From Novosphingobium sp. Leaf2 (GTDB lineage Bacteria > Pseudomonadota > Alphaproteobacteria > Sphingomonadales > Sphingomonadaceae), in NCBI RefSeq assembly GCF_001421325.1, contig NZ_LMJY01000018.1:124001-188000 (forward strand): a DNA stretch of 64,000 nucleotides, read 5' to 3'. Shown here in pieces: positions 55,666 to 64,000 of this stretch. Each line of letters starts with the position of its first letter. The first letter of the stretch is position 1. Below the pieces are notes generated by a model, which saw nothing but the letters and a program-made list of their open reading frames with translations, was not told the DNA's origin and ran no database searches. A program made the position numbers and the translations under genes.

Positions 55666-56085
55666 TCAGCCGGTGGAAAGCGCCTGCGTGGCGGCTGTCC
55701 ACGGCAGCATCACTGCCCCGTGCCGGGCGGGGTAGGCGCGCGCTGCGGCGATGGTTTCGAGGCCCGGCCAGTCGGGCGTCGCCCCGCCCTGATCAAGCCA
55801 GACCGCGATGGCGTCGCGCGCCGACCGGATCTGTGCGCCGGTCATACCGCGCACCGATTGCGCGAATATCGCGGCTGACGCCTGTCCGATGGCGCAAGCA
55901 TGGCTTTTGACGCCGACGCGCTCCACCGCACCTTCCGCGTCTAAAGTAAGCCCCAGCACGATCGCGCTGCCGCAGCTTTTGGATCGTGCTTCGCCCTGAA
56001 AGGCGAGGTCATCCGCCAAAGAATAGGCGGCCAGTTCGATGGCAAGTCCCAGCACTTCCGGGGTGTAAAGGACTACCGCGCTCAC
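55666..56085 (-). CDS. NifU/IscU-like protein lacking the third cluster cysteine
   Basis: 139 residues from GTG 56085, whose start overlaps the cvpA stop (GTGA). IscU fold: Cys38 in RSKSCGSAIVLGL and Cys64 in KSHACAIGQASAAIFAQSVR match the first two cluster ligands. The third, normally R-H-K-C-V-x-L-P-W, reads ARHGAVMLPWTA, with Cys replaced by Gly-Ala. A three-Cys Fe-S scaffold is therefore unlikely; it may be a derived member with another task. The family is encoded after cvpA in several sphingomonads, by my recollection. C-terminal part is as in SufU-type proteins. Confidence 0.8.
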   Translation of the reverse strand: MSAVVLYTPEVLGLAIELAAYSLADDLAFQGEARSKSCGSAIVLGLTLDAEGAVERVGVKSHACAIGQASAAIFAQSVRGMTGAQIRSARDAIAVWLDQGGATPDWPGLETIAAARAYPARHGAVMLPWTAATQALSTG

Positions 56086-56609
56086 TGTGCACCTTCCTTG
56101 GCGGCGGCGGCTCGCGCCTGTGCGCGGCGCTGGGCGATCATCTGCACAAGCGATTCGCTGCTCGCATTGATGAATGGGTATGTTTTGGCGTGCCGCATCC
56201 AGTCCGGCCTACCGCCCACGCCCCAGATCGTGTCGTAGCCCAGCACCAGTATCGAAAACCCCAGCACGACGATGATTACGCCCTTCACCGCGCCAAACCC
56301 AAGGCCCAGCACCCGGTCTATCGGCCCCAGCACCGAAGCGCGGCTTTTCGAACCGGCCCATTTCGCCACCATCTTGACCGCCGCGAATGGCAATCCCAAC
56401 AATAAGGCGAATGCCAGCACTGCCGCGCCCGAGCCTGACCCCAGATGCGGTTCAAGCCATTGGGTGAAGGGGGTATGCAGCAGCCGAATGGCGAAGATCG
56501 CAAACACCCATGCCGCCAGCGCCAGAATTTCCTGCACGAAGCCGCGGATAAAGCCGAAAATGGCGCCGATACCCACGATCAGCAGGATGGCGATGTCGAA
56601 GCCGGTCAT
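56082..56609 (-). CDS. cvpA: CvpA family membrane protein
   Basis: 175 residues. Four hydrophobic helices: IAILLIVGIGAIFGFIRGFV (1-25), ILALAAWVFAIFAIRLL, AAVLAFALLLGLPFAAVKMV and GAVKGVIIVVLGFSILVLGY, the layout of CvpA (colicin V production, cell-envelope related). GFIRGFVQEILALAAW is the usual family motif. An Ala/Arg-rich cytosolic tail follows (QMIAQRRAQARAAAAKEG). It lies 12 bases after radA and overlaps the NifU-like start by 4 bases, so radA-cvpA-nifU-like form one operon. Confidence 0.9.
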   Translation of the reverse strand: MTGFDIAILLIVGIGAIFGFIRGFVQEILALAAWVFAIFAIRLLHTPFTQWLEPHLGSGSGAAVLAFALLLGLPFAAVKMVAKWAGSKSRASVLGPIDRVLGLGFGAVKGVIIVVLGFSILVLGYDTIWGVGGRPDWMRHAKTYPFINASSESLVQMIAQRRAQARAAAAKEGAQ

Positions 56610-56621
56610 ATGCCCTATGAG

Positions 56622-57989
56622 TTAGGCATCGGACAGGATGCGGTCAACGAGGTTGGGCAACATTGCCAGGCCAGTGAACTGCAGCCCCTTTTCAGGCGCT
56701 GGCCCATTCGACGGACCGAAGGCCTTGGCAAAGCCCAGCTTGCCGGATTCGCGCTGCCGGATAGAGCCATGCGCCACGGGCCGGATTTCGCCGGCCAGCG
56801 ACACTTCGCCGAACCATACGGCATCTGTGGGCAGCGGCTTGTCCCCCAGCGCCGAGATCAGCGCGGCCGCCACAGCAAGGTCCGCGGCCGGATCGCTCAG
56901 CCGATAGCCGCCCGCAACGTTCAGGTAGACTTCGGCACTGGAAAAGCTGAGTCCGCAGCGCGCTTCCAGCACCGCCAGCAGCATGGCCATACGCCCGGAA
57001 TCCCAGCCCACCACCGCCCGGCGCGGCGTGGCACCGCTTTGCAGCCGCACGATCAGCGCCTGGATCTCCACCAGCACCGGGCGCGTGCCCTCCATTGCCG
57101 GGAATACCGCGCTGCCGGCCATCGGCTCTTCGCGCCCGGACAGGAACAGCATCGAGGGATTGCCCACTTCCGCCAGCCCCGCGCCTTCCATTGCGAAAAC
57201 GCCGATCTCGTCCACCGGGCCGAAGCGGTTCTTGAGGCTGCGCAGGATGCGATACTGGTGGCTGCGCTCGCCCTCGAAGCTCATCACCACGTCCACCATG
57301 TGCTCAAGCACGCGCGGGCCGGCGATCGACCCGTCCTTGGTGACATGGCCGACGAGAACCAGCGTCACGCCGTTCTCCTTGGCATAGCGGATCAGTTCGA
57401 ACGCGCAGCCGCGCACCTGGCTGACGGTGCCGGGCGCGCCTTCGATCTGGTCGGAATGCATGGTCTGGATCGAATCGATGACCAGCAGCGCGGGCGGGTC
57501 CATCATGCCCAACGTGGTCAGGATGTCACGCACCGACGTGGCGGCGGCAAGCTGGATCGGTGCGCTGGTCAGGCCCAGCCGGTCAGCGCGCAGCCGCACC
57601 TGCCCCGCCGCTTCCTCGCCGCTGACGTAGACCGACAGGCCGCCTGCATTGGCGACATGCGCCGAGACCTGCAGCAGCAGCGTGGATTTGCCGATGCCGG
57701 GGTCTCCGCCCATCAGGATCGCCGAGCCGGGCACGAAGCCGCCGCCCAGCGCCCGGTCGAATTCGGAAATGCCGCTGGTGCGCCGCTTGGGGATTTCGCC
57801 AGGCCGGTCCAGCGGCGTGAAGTGGATGGGCCGCCCACCGGTGGACAGATCGTGCTTGGCCGAAAACACCGTCTGCGGCACGTCTTCGGCCAGCGTGTTC
57901 CATTCGCTGCAATCGGGGCACTGCCCCTGCCAGCGCGTGGAAACGCCGCCGCACGCCTGGCACACATATCGCCGTTTGGGTTTCGCCAT
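56622..57989 (-). CDS. radA: DNA repair protein RadA
   Basis: 455 residues from ATG 57989 (MAKPKRRYVCQACGG). Zinc finger CQACGG...CPDCSEWNT at the N terminus, RecA-like ATPase with Walker A MGGDPGIGKSTLLLQVSA and Walker B LLVIDSIQT, the RadA-specific LKNRFGPVDEIGVFAM motif, and a C-terminal Lon-like domain (LNVAGGYRLSDPAADLAVAA). RadA drives branch migration in recombination. Length is standard. A longer open frame upstream to 58475 overlaps the patatin gene and is a shadow. Divergent from the patatin gene across 69 bases. Confidence 0.96.
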   Translation of the reverse strand: MAKPKRRYVCQACGGVSTRWQGQCPDCSEWNTLAEDVPQTVFSAKHDLSTGGRPIHFTPLDRPGEIPKRRTSGISEFDRALGGGFVPGSAILMGGDPGIGKSTLLLQVSAHVANAGGLSVYVSGEEAAGQVRLRADRLGLTSAPIQLAAATSVRDILTTLGMMDPPALLVIDSIQTMHSDQIEGAPGTVSQVRGCAFELIRYAKENGVTLVLVGHVTKDGSIAGPRVLEHMVDVVMSFEGERSHQYRILRSLKNRFGPVDEIGVFAMEGAGLAEVGNPSMLFLSGREEPMAGSAVFPAMEGTRPVLVEIQALIVRLQSGATPRRAVVGWDSGRMAMLLAVLEARCGLSFSSAEVYLNVAGGYRLSDPAADLAVAAALISALGDKPLPTDAVWFGEVSLAGEIRPVAHGSIRQRESGKLGFAKAFGPSNGPAPEKGLQFTGLAMLPNLVDRILSDA

Positions 57990-58058
57990 GCCTTCGCCTA
58001 AACGGAACACAATGAGAACGCAATTGCCATTCTGAAAATGCTGCGGCACACAGGCGTG

Positions 58059-60374
58059 ATGCAGCAGAAAGAACTGCGGATCGCCCTGGTCTGCTACGGA
58101 GGTGTCAGCCTCGCGGTCTACATGCACGGTGTCACCAAGGAGCTGTGGAAGGCGCTTCAGGCCAGCCGCGCGCACTGGGCGGGAGGTGATGCGCCCCAAG
58201 GCAGCGCGGCGGTGTACCTCGACCTGCTGCGCCATCTGGAGGGCAGCGGCAACGTGCGCCTGCGGGTGCTGGCGGACATCGTGGCGGGCGCCAGCGCGGG
58301 CGGCATCAATTCGATCTTCCTGGCTCAGGCGATCCACTCCGGCCAGTCGCTGGAGCCGTTGACCGACTTGTGGCTGGAAACCGCCGACGTCGACATGCTG
58401 CTGGACCCTGAGGCCAAGCCCGGGTCGCGCGCCGCCAAGTTCTGGGCCGCGCCGCTGGTAAGCTATCTGCTGCATCGCCCCGGCAACGCGGTGAGCGAAA
58501 GCGTGGCGCCGGAAACACGTGCGGAAGTGCGTGAAAAGCTATCCAACTTGGTGCGCTCGCGCTGGTTCGAGCCGCCATTCAGCGGGATCGGCTTTTCGCG
58601 CCTGCTGCACCGCGCGCTGTCCGCCATGGCGCAGGCACCGGCGGGACCACCGCTACTGCCGCCGCGCCATCCGATTGACCTGTTCGTGACCGCGACCGAT
58701 TTTGCCGGGCGGCTGGAAACGCTTCGTCTGCATTCGCCCGAACTCGTGCTGGAAAGCGAGCATCGGCTGACGTTTGGATTTCATGGGCTTGTGCAAAGCC
58801 ACGGCTCGCCGCTCGCCGCCATCCCGGAACTGGTCATGGCCGCGCGCGCGTCCGCCAGCTTTCCGGGCGCCTTTCCGCCGCTGCGGATCGCCGAAATCGA
58901 CGCGCTGATGGCGGAGCATGATACGCCGTGGCCGGGACGCGACGCGTTCCTGCACCGCATCATGCCCGAACATGCGCGACGCGGTGATCTTGACAGCGTT
59001 TCGCTGATCGACGGTTCAGTGCTGGTGAACGCGCCCTTCGCCGATGCGATGGCGGTGCTGCGCGACCGTCCGGCAACGCGGGAGATAGACCGGCGGTTCG
59101 TGTATATCGACCCCACGCCCGATCACCTCGGCGCGGAAATGCGCCGCGATACAAAAGTGCCGGGGTTCTTCCAGGTGATCTTCGGCGCACTGTCCGCCAT
59201 CCCGCGCGAGCAGCCGATACGCGACAATCTGGAAACGCTGGCACGCCAGTCGCGGGAGATGGCATCGCTGCGCACGATGATCGGCGCGCTGCGTCCGGAG
59301 GTTGAGGAGACGGTCGACACGCTGTTTGGCCGCACGTTCTTCCTCGATCGTCCCACACCCAAAAGGCTGGCTGCCTGGCGGGCCAAGGCGCAGCGCGCCG
59401 CGTTCGAGCAGGCGGGGTTCGCTTATCACGGGTATGCGCAAGTGAAGTTCAGCGGCATCATTGCGATGCTGGCGCGGCTGGTGGTGGATGCGGCGCCCGA
59501 ACTGGACCTGCCGTCGCCCGATCCGGTGGCGGACCGGCTGGTCGCGCACCTTGCCGCAACCGGGATCGACCGGGCACAGGGATTGCGCAACGGCGCATCG
59601 CCTGAGATGATCGTGTTCTTCCGCAATCACGATCTCACCTTCCGCATCCGCCGCCTGCGCCTGCTAGCGCGCCGGCTGGCGCAGGAGTGGGAGACGCAGG
59701 ACGGCGTGAGCGCGCAGGACCGCGACGCCGCGCGCGCGGCGATCTACGCGGCGCTGTCGTTGTATATTGCCCGCGAGCCGCTGGCGGCGATGGGAGATGA
59801 CTTTGCTCCGCTGGCCCGCGCGTTCTTCGAAGATCCACAAGCGGTGATCGACCATGTCGCCAAGGCTCGCAATCTGCTGGAAACCGACAACGCCGCGGAC
59901 GAAATCCTGGCCACGGCGCTGGCGGCGATGCCGCAGCCGCTGCGCCGGCGGGTGCTGCTCGCGTATCTGGGTTTTCCCTTCTACGACACCGTCACCCTGC
60001 CTCTGCTGCGCGGCGAGGGGCTGACCGAATTCAACCCGGTGCTGGTGGATCGCATTTCGCCGGAGGACTGCCACGCGATCCGGCGCGGCACGAGCGAACC
60101 GACCTTGCGCGGGCGCGAGTTTTTCAACTTCGGCGCGTTCTTCAGCCGCAGTTACCGCGAGAACGATTACTTGTGGGGGCGGCTGCACGGCGCCGAACGC
60201 ATGATGGACCTGATCGCGTCCACCCTGCCCGCAGACATGGCCATGTCCGCGCAGGACTTGCTAGCCTACAAACGCCGCGCCTTCCTGGCGATACTGGACG
60301 AGGAGCAGGACCGCCTGCACGCCGATCCCGAACTGGTGAACAGCATCCGGGCGGAGGTGGAACGCCACGCGTGA
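58059..60374 (+). CDS. large patatin-like phospholipase (DUF3376 type)
   Basis: 771 residues if it starts at ATG 58059 (MQQKELRIALVCYGGVSLAV); ATG 58038 seven codons earlier is possible. Patatin domain (about 5-330): anion hole CYGGVSL, nucleophile Ser79 in VAGASAGGINSIFLAQA (GxSxG), and catalytic Asp in SLIDGSVLVNAPFADAMAVL (DGS/DGG position). The C-terminal 440 residues match the DUF3376-like extension seen in actinobacterial and sphingomonad patatins and are mainly helical. It hydrolyses lipids or phospholipids; location is probably cytosolic or membrane-associated (no signal). Single gene, followed by a hairpin before the convergent dnaJ. Confidence 0.9.
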   Translation: MQQKELRIALVCYGGVSLAVYMHGVTKELWKALQASRAHWAGGDAPQGSAAVYLDLLRHLEGSGNVRLRVLADIVAGASAGGINSIFLAQAIHSGQSLEPLTDLWLETADVDMLLDPEAKPGSRAAKFWAAPLVSYLLHRPGNAVSESVAPETRAEVREKLSNLVRSRWFEPPFSGIGFSRLLHRALSAMAQAPAGPPLLPPRHPIDLFVTATDFAGRLETLRLHSPELVLESEHRLTFGFHGLVQSHGSPLAAIPELVMAARASASFPGAFPPLRIAEIDALMAEHDTPWPGRDAFLHRIMPEHARRGDLDSVSLIDGSVLVNAPFADAMAVLRDRPATREIDRRFVYIDPTPDHLGAEMRRDTKVPGFFQVIFGALSAIPREQPIRDNLETLARQSREMASLRTMIGALRPEVEETVDTLFGRTFFLDRPTPKRLAAWRAKAQRAAFEQAGFAYHGYAQVKFSGIIAMLARLVVDAAPELDLPSPDPVADRLVAHLAATGIDRAQGLRNGASPEMIVFFRNHDLTFRIRRLRLLARRLAQEWETQDGVSAQDRDAARAAIYAALSLYIAREPLAAMGDDFAPLARAFFEDPQAVIDHVAKARNLLETDNAADEILATALAAMPQPLRRRVLLAYLGFPFYDTVTLPLLRGEGLTEFNPVLVDRISPEDCHAIRRGTSEPTLRGREFFNFGAFFSRSYRENDYLWGRLHGAERMMDLIASTLPADMAMSAQDLLAYKRRAFLAILDEEQDRLHADPELVNSIRAEVERHA

Positions 60375-60389
60375 AAGGCGGTGCGATGT

Positions 60390-60418
60390 CGGGGCGCCCC
60401 TTTTCGCAGGGCGCCCCG
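60390..60418. terminator. candidate bidirectional terminator hairpin
   Basis: CGGGGCGCCC (60390-60399) pairs exactly with GGGCGCCCCG (60409-60418) around a 9-base loop. It lies 16 bases after the patatin stop and 6 bases after the dnaJ stop (on the other strand), between convergent genes. No T-run follows on either strand, so it may be a weak terminator or an RNA-end stabiliser. Confidence 0.55.
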
Positions 60419-60423
60419 GATCA

Positions 60424-61551
60424 TCAGTCCGTAAGGTCGGTCCAGGCCTCTTTGATCCGATCGAAAAAGCCCTTCGACTGCGGGCATTCGTCACCGGTTT
60501 CGGTAGCCTGCAGTTCGCGCAGCAATTCCTTCTGCCGCGCAGACAGTTTGGTGGGCGTTTCCACCGCGATCTCCACGATCATGTCGCCGCGCCCCCTCCC
60601 TTGCAGAACGGGCATGCCGGCACCACGCTTCTTGAGCTGCTTGCCGGACTGGATGCCCGCCGGGATTTCCACCGCGATGGGCTCGCCGTCCATGCCGGGA
60701 ATCTCGATGGCACCGCCCAGTGCCGCCGTGGTGAACGTGATTGGCACCCGAGTGAGCAAGGTGGTGCCATCGCGCTCGAACACGCGGTGGCGCTTCACGT
60801 GCAGGAATATGTACAAGTCGCCCGGCGGGGAGCCGAACGGCCCCGCCTCGCCCTTGCCAGACAAGCGGATACGCGTGCCCGAATCGACGCCCGGCGGAAT
60901 GTCCACTTGCAGTGTCTGGGGCTTGTCCACCCGGCCTTCGCCGCCACACGCCCGGCACGGCTTTTCAATCACCTCGCCCCGGCCATGACAGGTCGGGCAG
61001 GTGCGCTCGACCACAAAGAAACCCTGCTGTGCGCGCACTTTGCCGTGGCCGCCGCACATCGCGCAGCCGCGCTTGCCGGTGCCCGGCTCGGCGCCGGAAC
61101 CCTTGCACGGCTCGCACCCTTGCGAGACTTCGATGGTGATCTCGGTCTGCTTGCCGTGGAACGCCTCGTCGAGCGTGACTTCCATGTCGTAGCGCAAGTC
61201 CGCGCCGCGGCGCTGCTGCTGCCGGCCACCGCCGCCAAAGCTGCTGCCGAAGATCGATTCGAAGATATCGCCGATGTCGCCGAAATCCGCCCCGCCTTGG
61301 CCGCCGCCGCCCATGCCCTGCTGGAATGCCGCATGGCCATAGCGATCGTACGCCGCGCGCTTTTGCGGGTCACGCAGGCAATCGTATGCCTCGCTGATCT
61401 GCTTGAACTTGGCCTCCGCCTCACGATCGCCCGGATTTTTGTCCGGGTGATACCGCATGGCGAGCCGCCGATAGGACGATTTAAGGATCTTGTCGTCGGC
61501 GGTCCGCTCGCATTCGAGCAGTTCGTAATAGTCTATTTCAGTTGCTGACAC
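60424..61551 (-). CDS. dnaJ: chaperone DnaJ
   Basis: 375 residues from GTG 61551 (MSATEIDYYELLECERTADD), preceded by GGGGAAG. Co-chaperone that delivers substrates to DnaK and stimulates its ATPase. J domain 1-70 with HPDKNPGD (HPD motif), G/F-rich linker (about 75-115), four zinc-finger repeats CEPCKGSG, CAMCGGHG, CPTCHGRG and CRACGGEG (about 145-205), and the C-terminal substrate domains. A longer open frame begins upstream at 61602 but its extra residues do not fit DnaJ. It lies 82 bases after dnaK, with a hairpin between them. Confidence 0.95.
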   Translation of the reverse strand: MSATEIDYYELLECERTADDKILKSSYRRLAMRYHPDKNPGDREAEAKFKQISEAYDCLRDPQKRAAYDRYGHAAFQQGMGGGGQGGADFGDIGDIFESIFGSSFGGGGRQQQRRGADLRYDMEVTLDEAFHGKQTEITIEVSQGCEPCKGSGAEPGTGKRGCAMCGGHGKVRAQQGFFVVERTCPTCHGRGEVIEKPCRACGGEGRVDKPQTLQVDIPPGVDSGTRIRLSGKGEAGPFGSPPGDLYIFLHVKRHRVFERDGTTLLTRVPITFTTAALGGAIEIPGMDGEPIAVEIPAGIQSGKQLKKRGAGMPVLQGRGRGDMIVEIAVETPTKLSARQKELLRELQATETGDECPQSKGFFDRIKEAWTDLTD

Positions 61552-61579
61552 GGTATGTTTCTTCCCCGCGGATAACCTA

Positions 61580-61612
61580 ACCGCCACCGGCGCAAAATGC
61601 ACCAGTGGCGGT
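61580..61612 (-). promoter_or_regulatory. hairpin between dnaK and dnaJ, possible attenuator
   Basis: ACCGCCAC (61580-61587) is the exact complement of GTGGCGGT (61605-61612), and GG/CC plus a wobble pair extend the stem to about 11 bp around a loop containing GCATTTTGC. It sits in the 82-base dnaK-dnaJ gap. Such a stem can lower dnaJ expression relative to dnaK or protect the dnaK mRNA end; no long T-run makes full termination unlikely. Confidence 0.55.
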
Positions 61613-61633
61613 CATGGTTTTCATCAGGACTTG

Positions 61634-63541
61634 TCAGCCCTTGTTATCGTCGACTTCCGAGAACTCGGCGTCGACCACGTCGTCACCGCCGGCCGGAGCC
61701 GCTTCCGGAGAGGCAGCCGATGCCTGCTCCTTCTCGTAGATCGCCTGCCCGACCTTCATCGCAACCTGGGTCAATTCCTGAGCCTTGGCGTTGATTTCAG
61801 CGGCATCGTCGCCTTGCAGCGCAGTCTTGGTGGCGGCAATCGCGGCCTCGACTTCGCTCTTGAGGCCGGCGTCGATCTTGTCGCCGTTCTCGGCAAGCTG
61901 CTGCTCGGTCGCGTGGACCAGGCTGTCCGCCTGGTTGCGCGCTTCTGCGGATTCGCGCCGCTTCTTGTCCTCTTCGGCGAACTTCTCCGCATCACGAACC
62001 ATCTGATCGATGTCGGCATCGGACAGACCACCGGAGGCCTGGATGCGGATCTGCTGCTCCTTGCCGGTGCCCTTGTCCTTGGCCGACACATTGACCAGAC
62101 CGTTAGCATCGATGTCGAAGGTCACTTCGATCTGCGGAACGCCGCGCCGCGACGGCGGAATGCCCACAAGATCGAACTGGCCCAGCAGCTTGTTGTCCTG
62201 CGCCATCTCGCGCTCGCCCTGGAACACGCGGATCGTCACCGCCTGCTGGTTGTCCTCGGCGGTCGAATAGACCTGGCTCTTCTTGGTGGGGATCGTGGTG
62301 TTGCGATCGATCATCTTGGTCATGATGCCGCCCAGCGTCTCGATACCCAGCGACAGCGGGGTGACGTCGAGTAGCAGCACGTCCTTGACGTCGCCCTGCA
62401 GCACGCCGGCCTGGATCGCCGCGCCCATCGCAACGACTTCGTCCGGGTTCACGCCGGTGTGTGGCTCCTTGCCGAAGAAGTCCTTCACCACTTCGCGGAC
62501 CTTGGGCATGCGCGTCATGCCGCCGACCAGAACCACCTCGTCGATGTCCTTGGCCGATAGGCCGGCATCGGCGATCGCCTTGCGGCACGGCTCAAGCGTG
62601 CGCTGGATGAGGTCTGCGACCATGCGCTCAAGATCGGAACGGGTAATGGTTTCGACCAGATGTAGCGGCGTGGTGGCGCCGCCTTCCATGCGGGCGGTGA
62701 TGAACGGCAGGTTGACCTCGGTCGTCGCGGTGGACGAAAGCTCGATCTTGGCCTTTTCAGCCGCTTCCTTCAGGCGCTGCAGGGCCAGCTTGTCGGTCTT
62801 GAGGTCAAGGCCCTCCTTGGCCTTGAACTTGTCGGCCAGCCATTCCACGATCTTGGAATCGAAATCCTCGCCGCCCAGGAACGTGTCGCCGTTGGTGGAC
62901 TTCACCTCGAACACGCCGTCGCCGATTTCCAGCACCGACACGTCGAACGTACCGCCGCCAAGATCGTAGACCGCGATGGTCTTGCCATCCTGCTTGTCGA
63001 GACCATAGGCCAGGGCCGCCGCCGTCGGCTCGTTGATGATGCGCAGCACTTCGAGGCCCGCGATCTGGCCGGCGTCCTTGGTCGCCTGGCGCTGGGCGTC
63101 GTTGAAGTAGGCCGGCACGGTGATGACCGCCTGCGTCACCGTCTCGCCCAGATAGGCTTCGGCGGTTTCCTTCATCTTCTGGAGCGTGAAGGCGCTGATC
63201 TGCGACGGGCTGTAATCCTCACCGCCGGCCTGCACCCAGGCATCGCCGTTCTTGCCCTTGACGATGGTGTAGGGGACCAGCTCGGTGTCCTTCTTGGTCA
63301 CCGGATCATCAAAGCGGCGGCCGATCAGGCGCTTTACCGCAAAAATCGTGTTGTTGCCGTTGGTCACGGCCTGGCGCTTCGCCGGCTGACCGATCAGACG
63401 CTCACCATCCTTGGCGAATGCGACGATCGAAGGCGTCGTGCGCGCACCTTCGGAATTCTCGATGACCTTGGGCTTGCCGCCGTCCATTACGGCGACGCAG
63501 CTGTTGGTGGTGCCAAGGTCGATACCAATTACTTTAGCCAT
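61634..63541 (-). CDS. dnaK: chaperone DnaK (Hsp70)
   Basis: 635 residues from ATG 63541 ([20 protein letters not shown]), with GGGGA in front. ATP-driven chaperone for folding and for control of sigma-32. Hsp70 signatures: [25 protein letters not shown] and [19 protein letters not shown]; the substrate-binding domain starts about 390 and a C-terminal Ala/Ser-rich tail ends in [10 protein letters not shown], the acidic tail usual in bacteria. Length fits the family. It precedes dnaJ on the same transcript; the promoter is at 63648-63675. Confidence 0.97.
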   Translation of the reverse strand: MAKVIGIDLGTTNSCVAVMDGGKPKVIENSEGARTTPSIVAFAKDGERLIGQPAKRQAVTNGNNTIFAVKRLIGRRFDDPVTKKDTELVPYTIVKGKNGDAWVQAGGEDYSPSQISAFTLQKMKETAEAYLGETVTQAVITVPAYFNDAQRQATKDAGQIAGLEVLRIINEPTAAALAYGLDKQDGKTIAVYDLGGGTFDVSVLEIGDGVFEVKSTNGDTFLGGEDFDSKIVEWLADKFKAKEGLDLKTDKLALQRLKEAAEKAKIELSSTATTEVNLPFITARMEGGATTPLHLVETITRSDLERMVADLIQRTLEPCRKAIADAGLSAKDIDEVVLVGGMTRMPKVREVVKDFFGKEPHTGVNPDEVVAMGAAIQAGVLQGDVKDVLLLDVTPLSLGIETLGGIMTKMIDRNTTIPTKKSQVYSTAEDNQQAVTIRVFQGEREMAQDNKLLGQFDLVGIPPSRRGVPQIEVTFDIDANGLVNVSAKDKGTGKEQQIRIQASGGLSDADIDQMVRDAEKFAEEDKKRRESAEARNQADSLVHATEQQLAENGDKIDAGLKSEVEAAIAATKTALQGDDAAEINAKAQELTQVAMKVGQAIYEKEQASAASPEAAPAGGDDVVDAEFSEVDDNKG

Positions 63542-63647
63542 TATCCCCATTCCTCACGTCAGTGGATGACACCGCACGGATCGCCTCCCTTACACCAAGG
63601 CAAGGCGGCTTGCGCGGCTCGGTGACGTTCTAAGTCGTCGAGCGGGG

Positions 63648-63675
63648 ATATAGGTGACGTTTTGCTTGGAACAAG
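63648..63675 (-). promoter_or_regulatory. heat-shock (sigma-32/RpoH) promoter of dnaK
   Basis: On the minus strand CTTG (63675-63672) and CCTATAT (63654-63648) are 17 bases apart, matching the alphaproteobacterial RpoH consensus CTTG-N17/18-CYTATNT. Transcription would start near 63640, giving a leader of about 100 bases before the dnaK ATG. This fits heat induction of dnaK-dnaJ, with dnaK itself the feedback inhibitor. Confidence 0.72.
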
Positions 63676-63743
63676 TCTGCGGTGGTGGCATTAGGCGGGC
63701 GATTTTCCACGGGGCGACCCGACGCTTATGCCGGAGCATGCAT

Positions 63744-64000
63744 ATGCCGATTACCTTGCGCCACCGCCCCATCGCCGTGATCGGCGCGCTCGCCCTCATC
63801 GCCGGCCTTGGCGCCTGCGGCAAGACGCCTGACAGTCCTACCCAGACCAACGAGGCAAAGGTGAGCGGACCCGACGCCAAGCCCGGCCTTGCCGCCAGCG
63901 ATGGCCGGCTGGTGCTGCCGGTGGTTGCGGGGCGTCCCGCCGCGGTCTACTTCACCTTGCGCAACGATGGCGCAGTGCCGGTGACGTTGGCCGGCGTCAA
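63744..64000 (+). CDS. copper chaperone PCu(A)C-like lipoprotein, N-terminal part (cut by window edge)
   Basis: 85 residues lie in the window; the C terminus, with the copper-binding His/Met motif, runs off the right edge. Starts at ATG 63744 (GGAG seven bases upstream; ATG 63738 is in frame too). Lipoprotein signal with lipobox LGAC, then a Lys/Thr/Pro-rich linker, and SDGRLVLPVVAGRPAAVYFT with LRNDGAVPVTLAGV, the start of the PCu(A)C beta-sandwich (DUF461). It would deliver Cu(I) to cytochrome oxidase. Divergent from dnaK with 202 bases between, so the heat-shock promoter region is shared. Confidence 0.82.
   Translation, partial: MPITLRHRPIAVIGALALIAGLGACGKTPDSPTQTNEAKVSGPDAKPGLAASDGRLVLPVVAGRPAAVYFTLRNDGAVPVTLAGV

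Overview
The window is high-GC, densely packed chromosomal DNA of an alphaproteobacterium, most likely a sphingomonad (Novosphingobium/Sphingomonas/Erythrobacter-like). The evidence is gene content and not a marker gene: a UPF0262 protein, alphaproteobacterial RpoZ, PhaR, an alphaproteobacterial-type heat-shock promoter in front of dnaK, a zinc-independent 41-residue L36, DUF4136 proteins and a CvpA-RadA cluster. No rRNA, tRNA, CRISPR array or intact insertion sequence was recognised. Most of the window is ordinary core genome; one segment (about 42.5-44.0 kb) is decayed accessory DNA.

Layout. 0-5.2 kb: the start of serC runs off the left edge, then an extensin-like lipoprotein, then a four-gene minus-strand operon of a circularly permuted ATP-grasp enzyme, an alpha-E protein, a transglutaminase-like protease and the proteasome relative Anbu. 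5.2-10.6 kb: HAD phosphatase, ribosomal protein L36, two tandem DUF4136 proteins, an M14 carboxypeptidase, and the operon UPF0262 - GH25-like - cytidine deaminase. 10.7-18.8 kb: dnaB, a pentapeptide-repeat protein, an aminotransferase with a GNAT, ftsH, a nucleotidyltransferase-like protein, and rpoZ coupled to an orphan ParA-like ATPase. 18.8-29.8 kb: a nine-gene minus-strand catabolic operon (OB-fold protein, thiolase, acyl-CoA dehydrogenase, three 2-oxoacid dehydrogenase subunits, VOC protein, second acyl-CoA dehydrogenase, APH-type kinase) with a divergent GMC oxidoreductase. 29.9-33.6 kb: malQ and pgm, convergent glycogen/maltodextrin genes.

33.8-42.5 kb holds signalling: a GAF-GGDEF cyclase, a minus-strand cluster (membrane-anchored LuxR-type HTH protein, small helical protein, multi-pass membrane protein, RadC-like protein) preceded by an inverted-repeat operator candidate, lepA, a PAS-GGDEF-EAL-PilZ protein and an enoyl-CoA hydratase. 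42.5-44.0 kb is a gene graveyard with a HipA-toxin remnant and a second shattered gene. 44.1-47.7 kb is a tight operon of pyruvate dehydrogenase E2, two hotdog thioesterases and lipoamide dehydrogenase. 47.8-58.0 kb: usp, rnr, a DUF805 protein, an archaeal/eukaryotic-looking proS, a NUDIX protein, phaR, an MHS-type transporter, a degenerate NifU-like protein, cvpA and radA. 58.0-64.0 kb: a large patatin-like lipase, dnaJ, dnaK with a recognisable sigma-32-type promoter, and the start of a copper-chaperone lipoprotein cut by the right edge.

How the genes work together. The Anbu operon looks like a small-peptide synthesis and degradation unit. The 18.8-28 kb operon probably activates and beta-oxidises a branched or cyclic acid, feeding acyl-CoA into central metabolism. 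The pdhC-lpd operon supplies acetyl-CoA and carries its own thioesterases. Two cyclic-di-GMP proteins and the membrane-anchored HTH cluster form the regulatory part. Function assignments come from motifs read by eye; substrate-level claims are inference.
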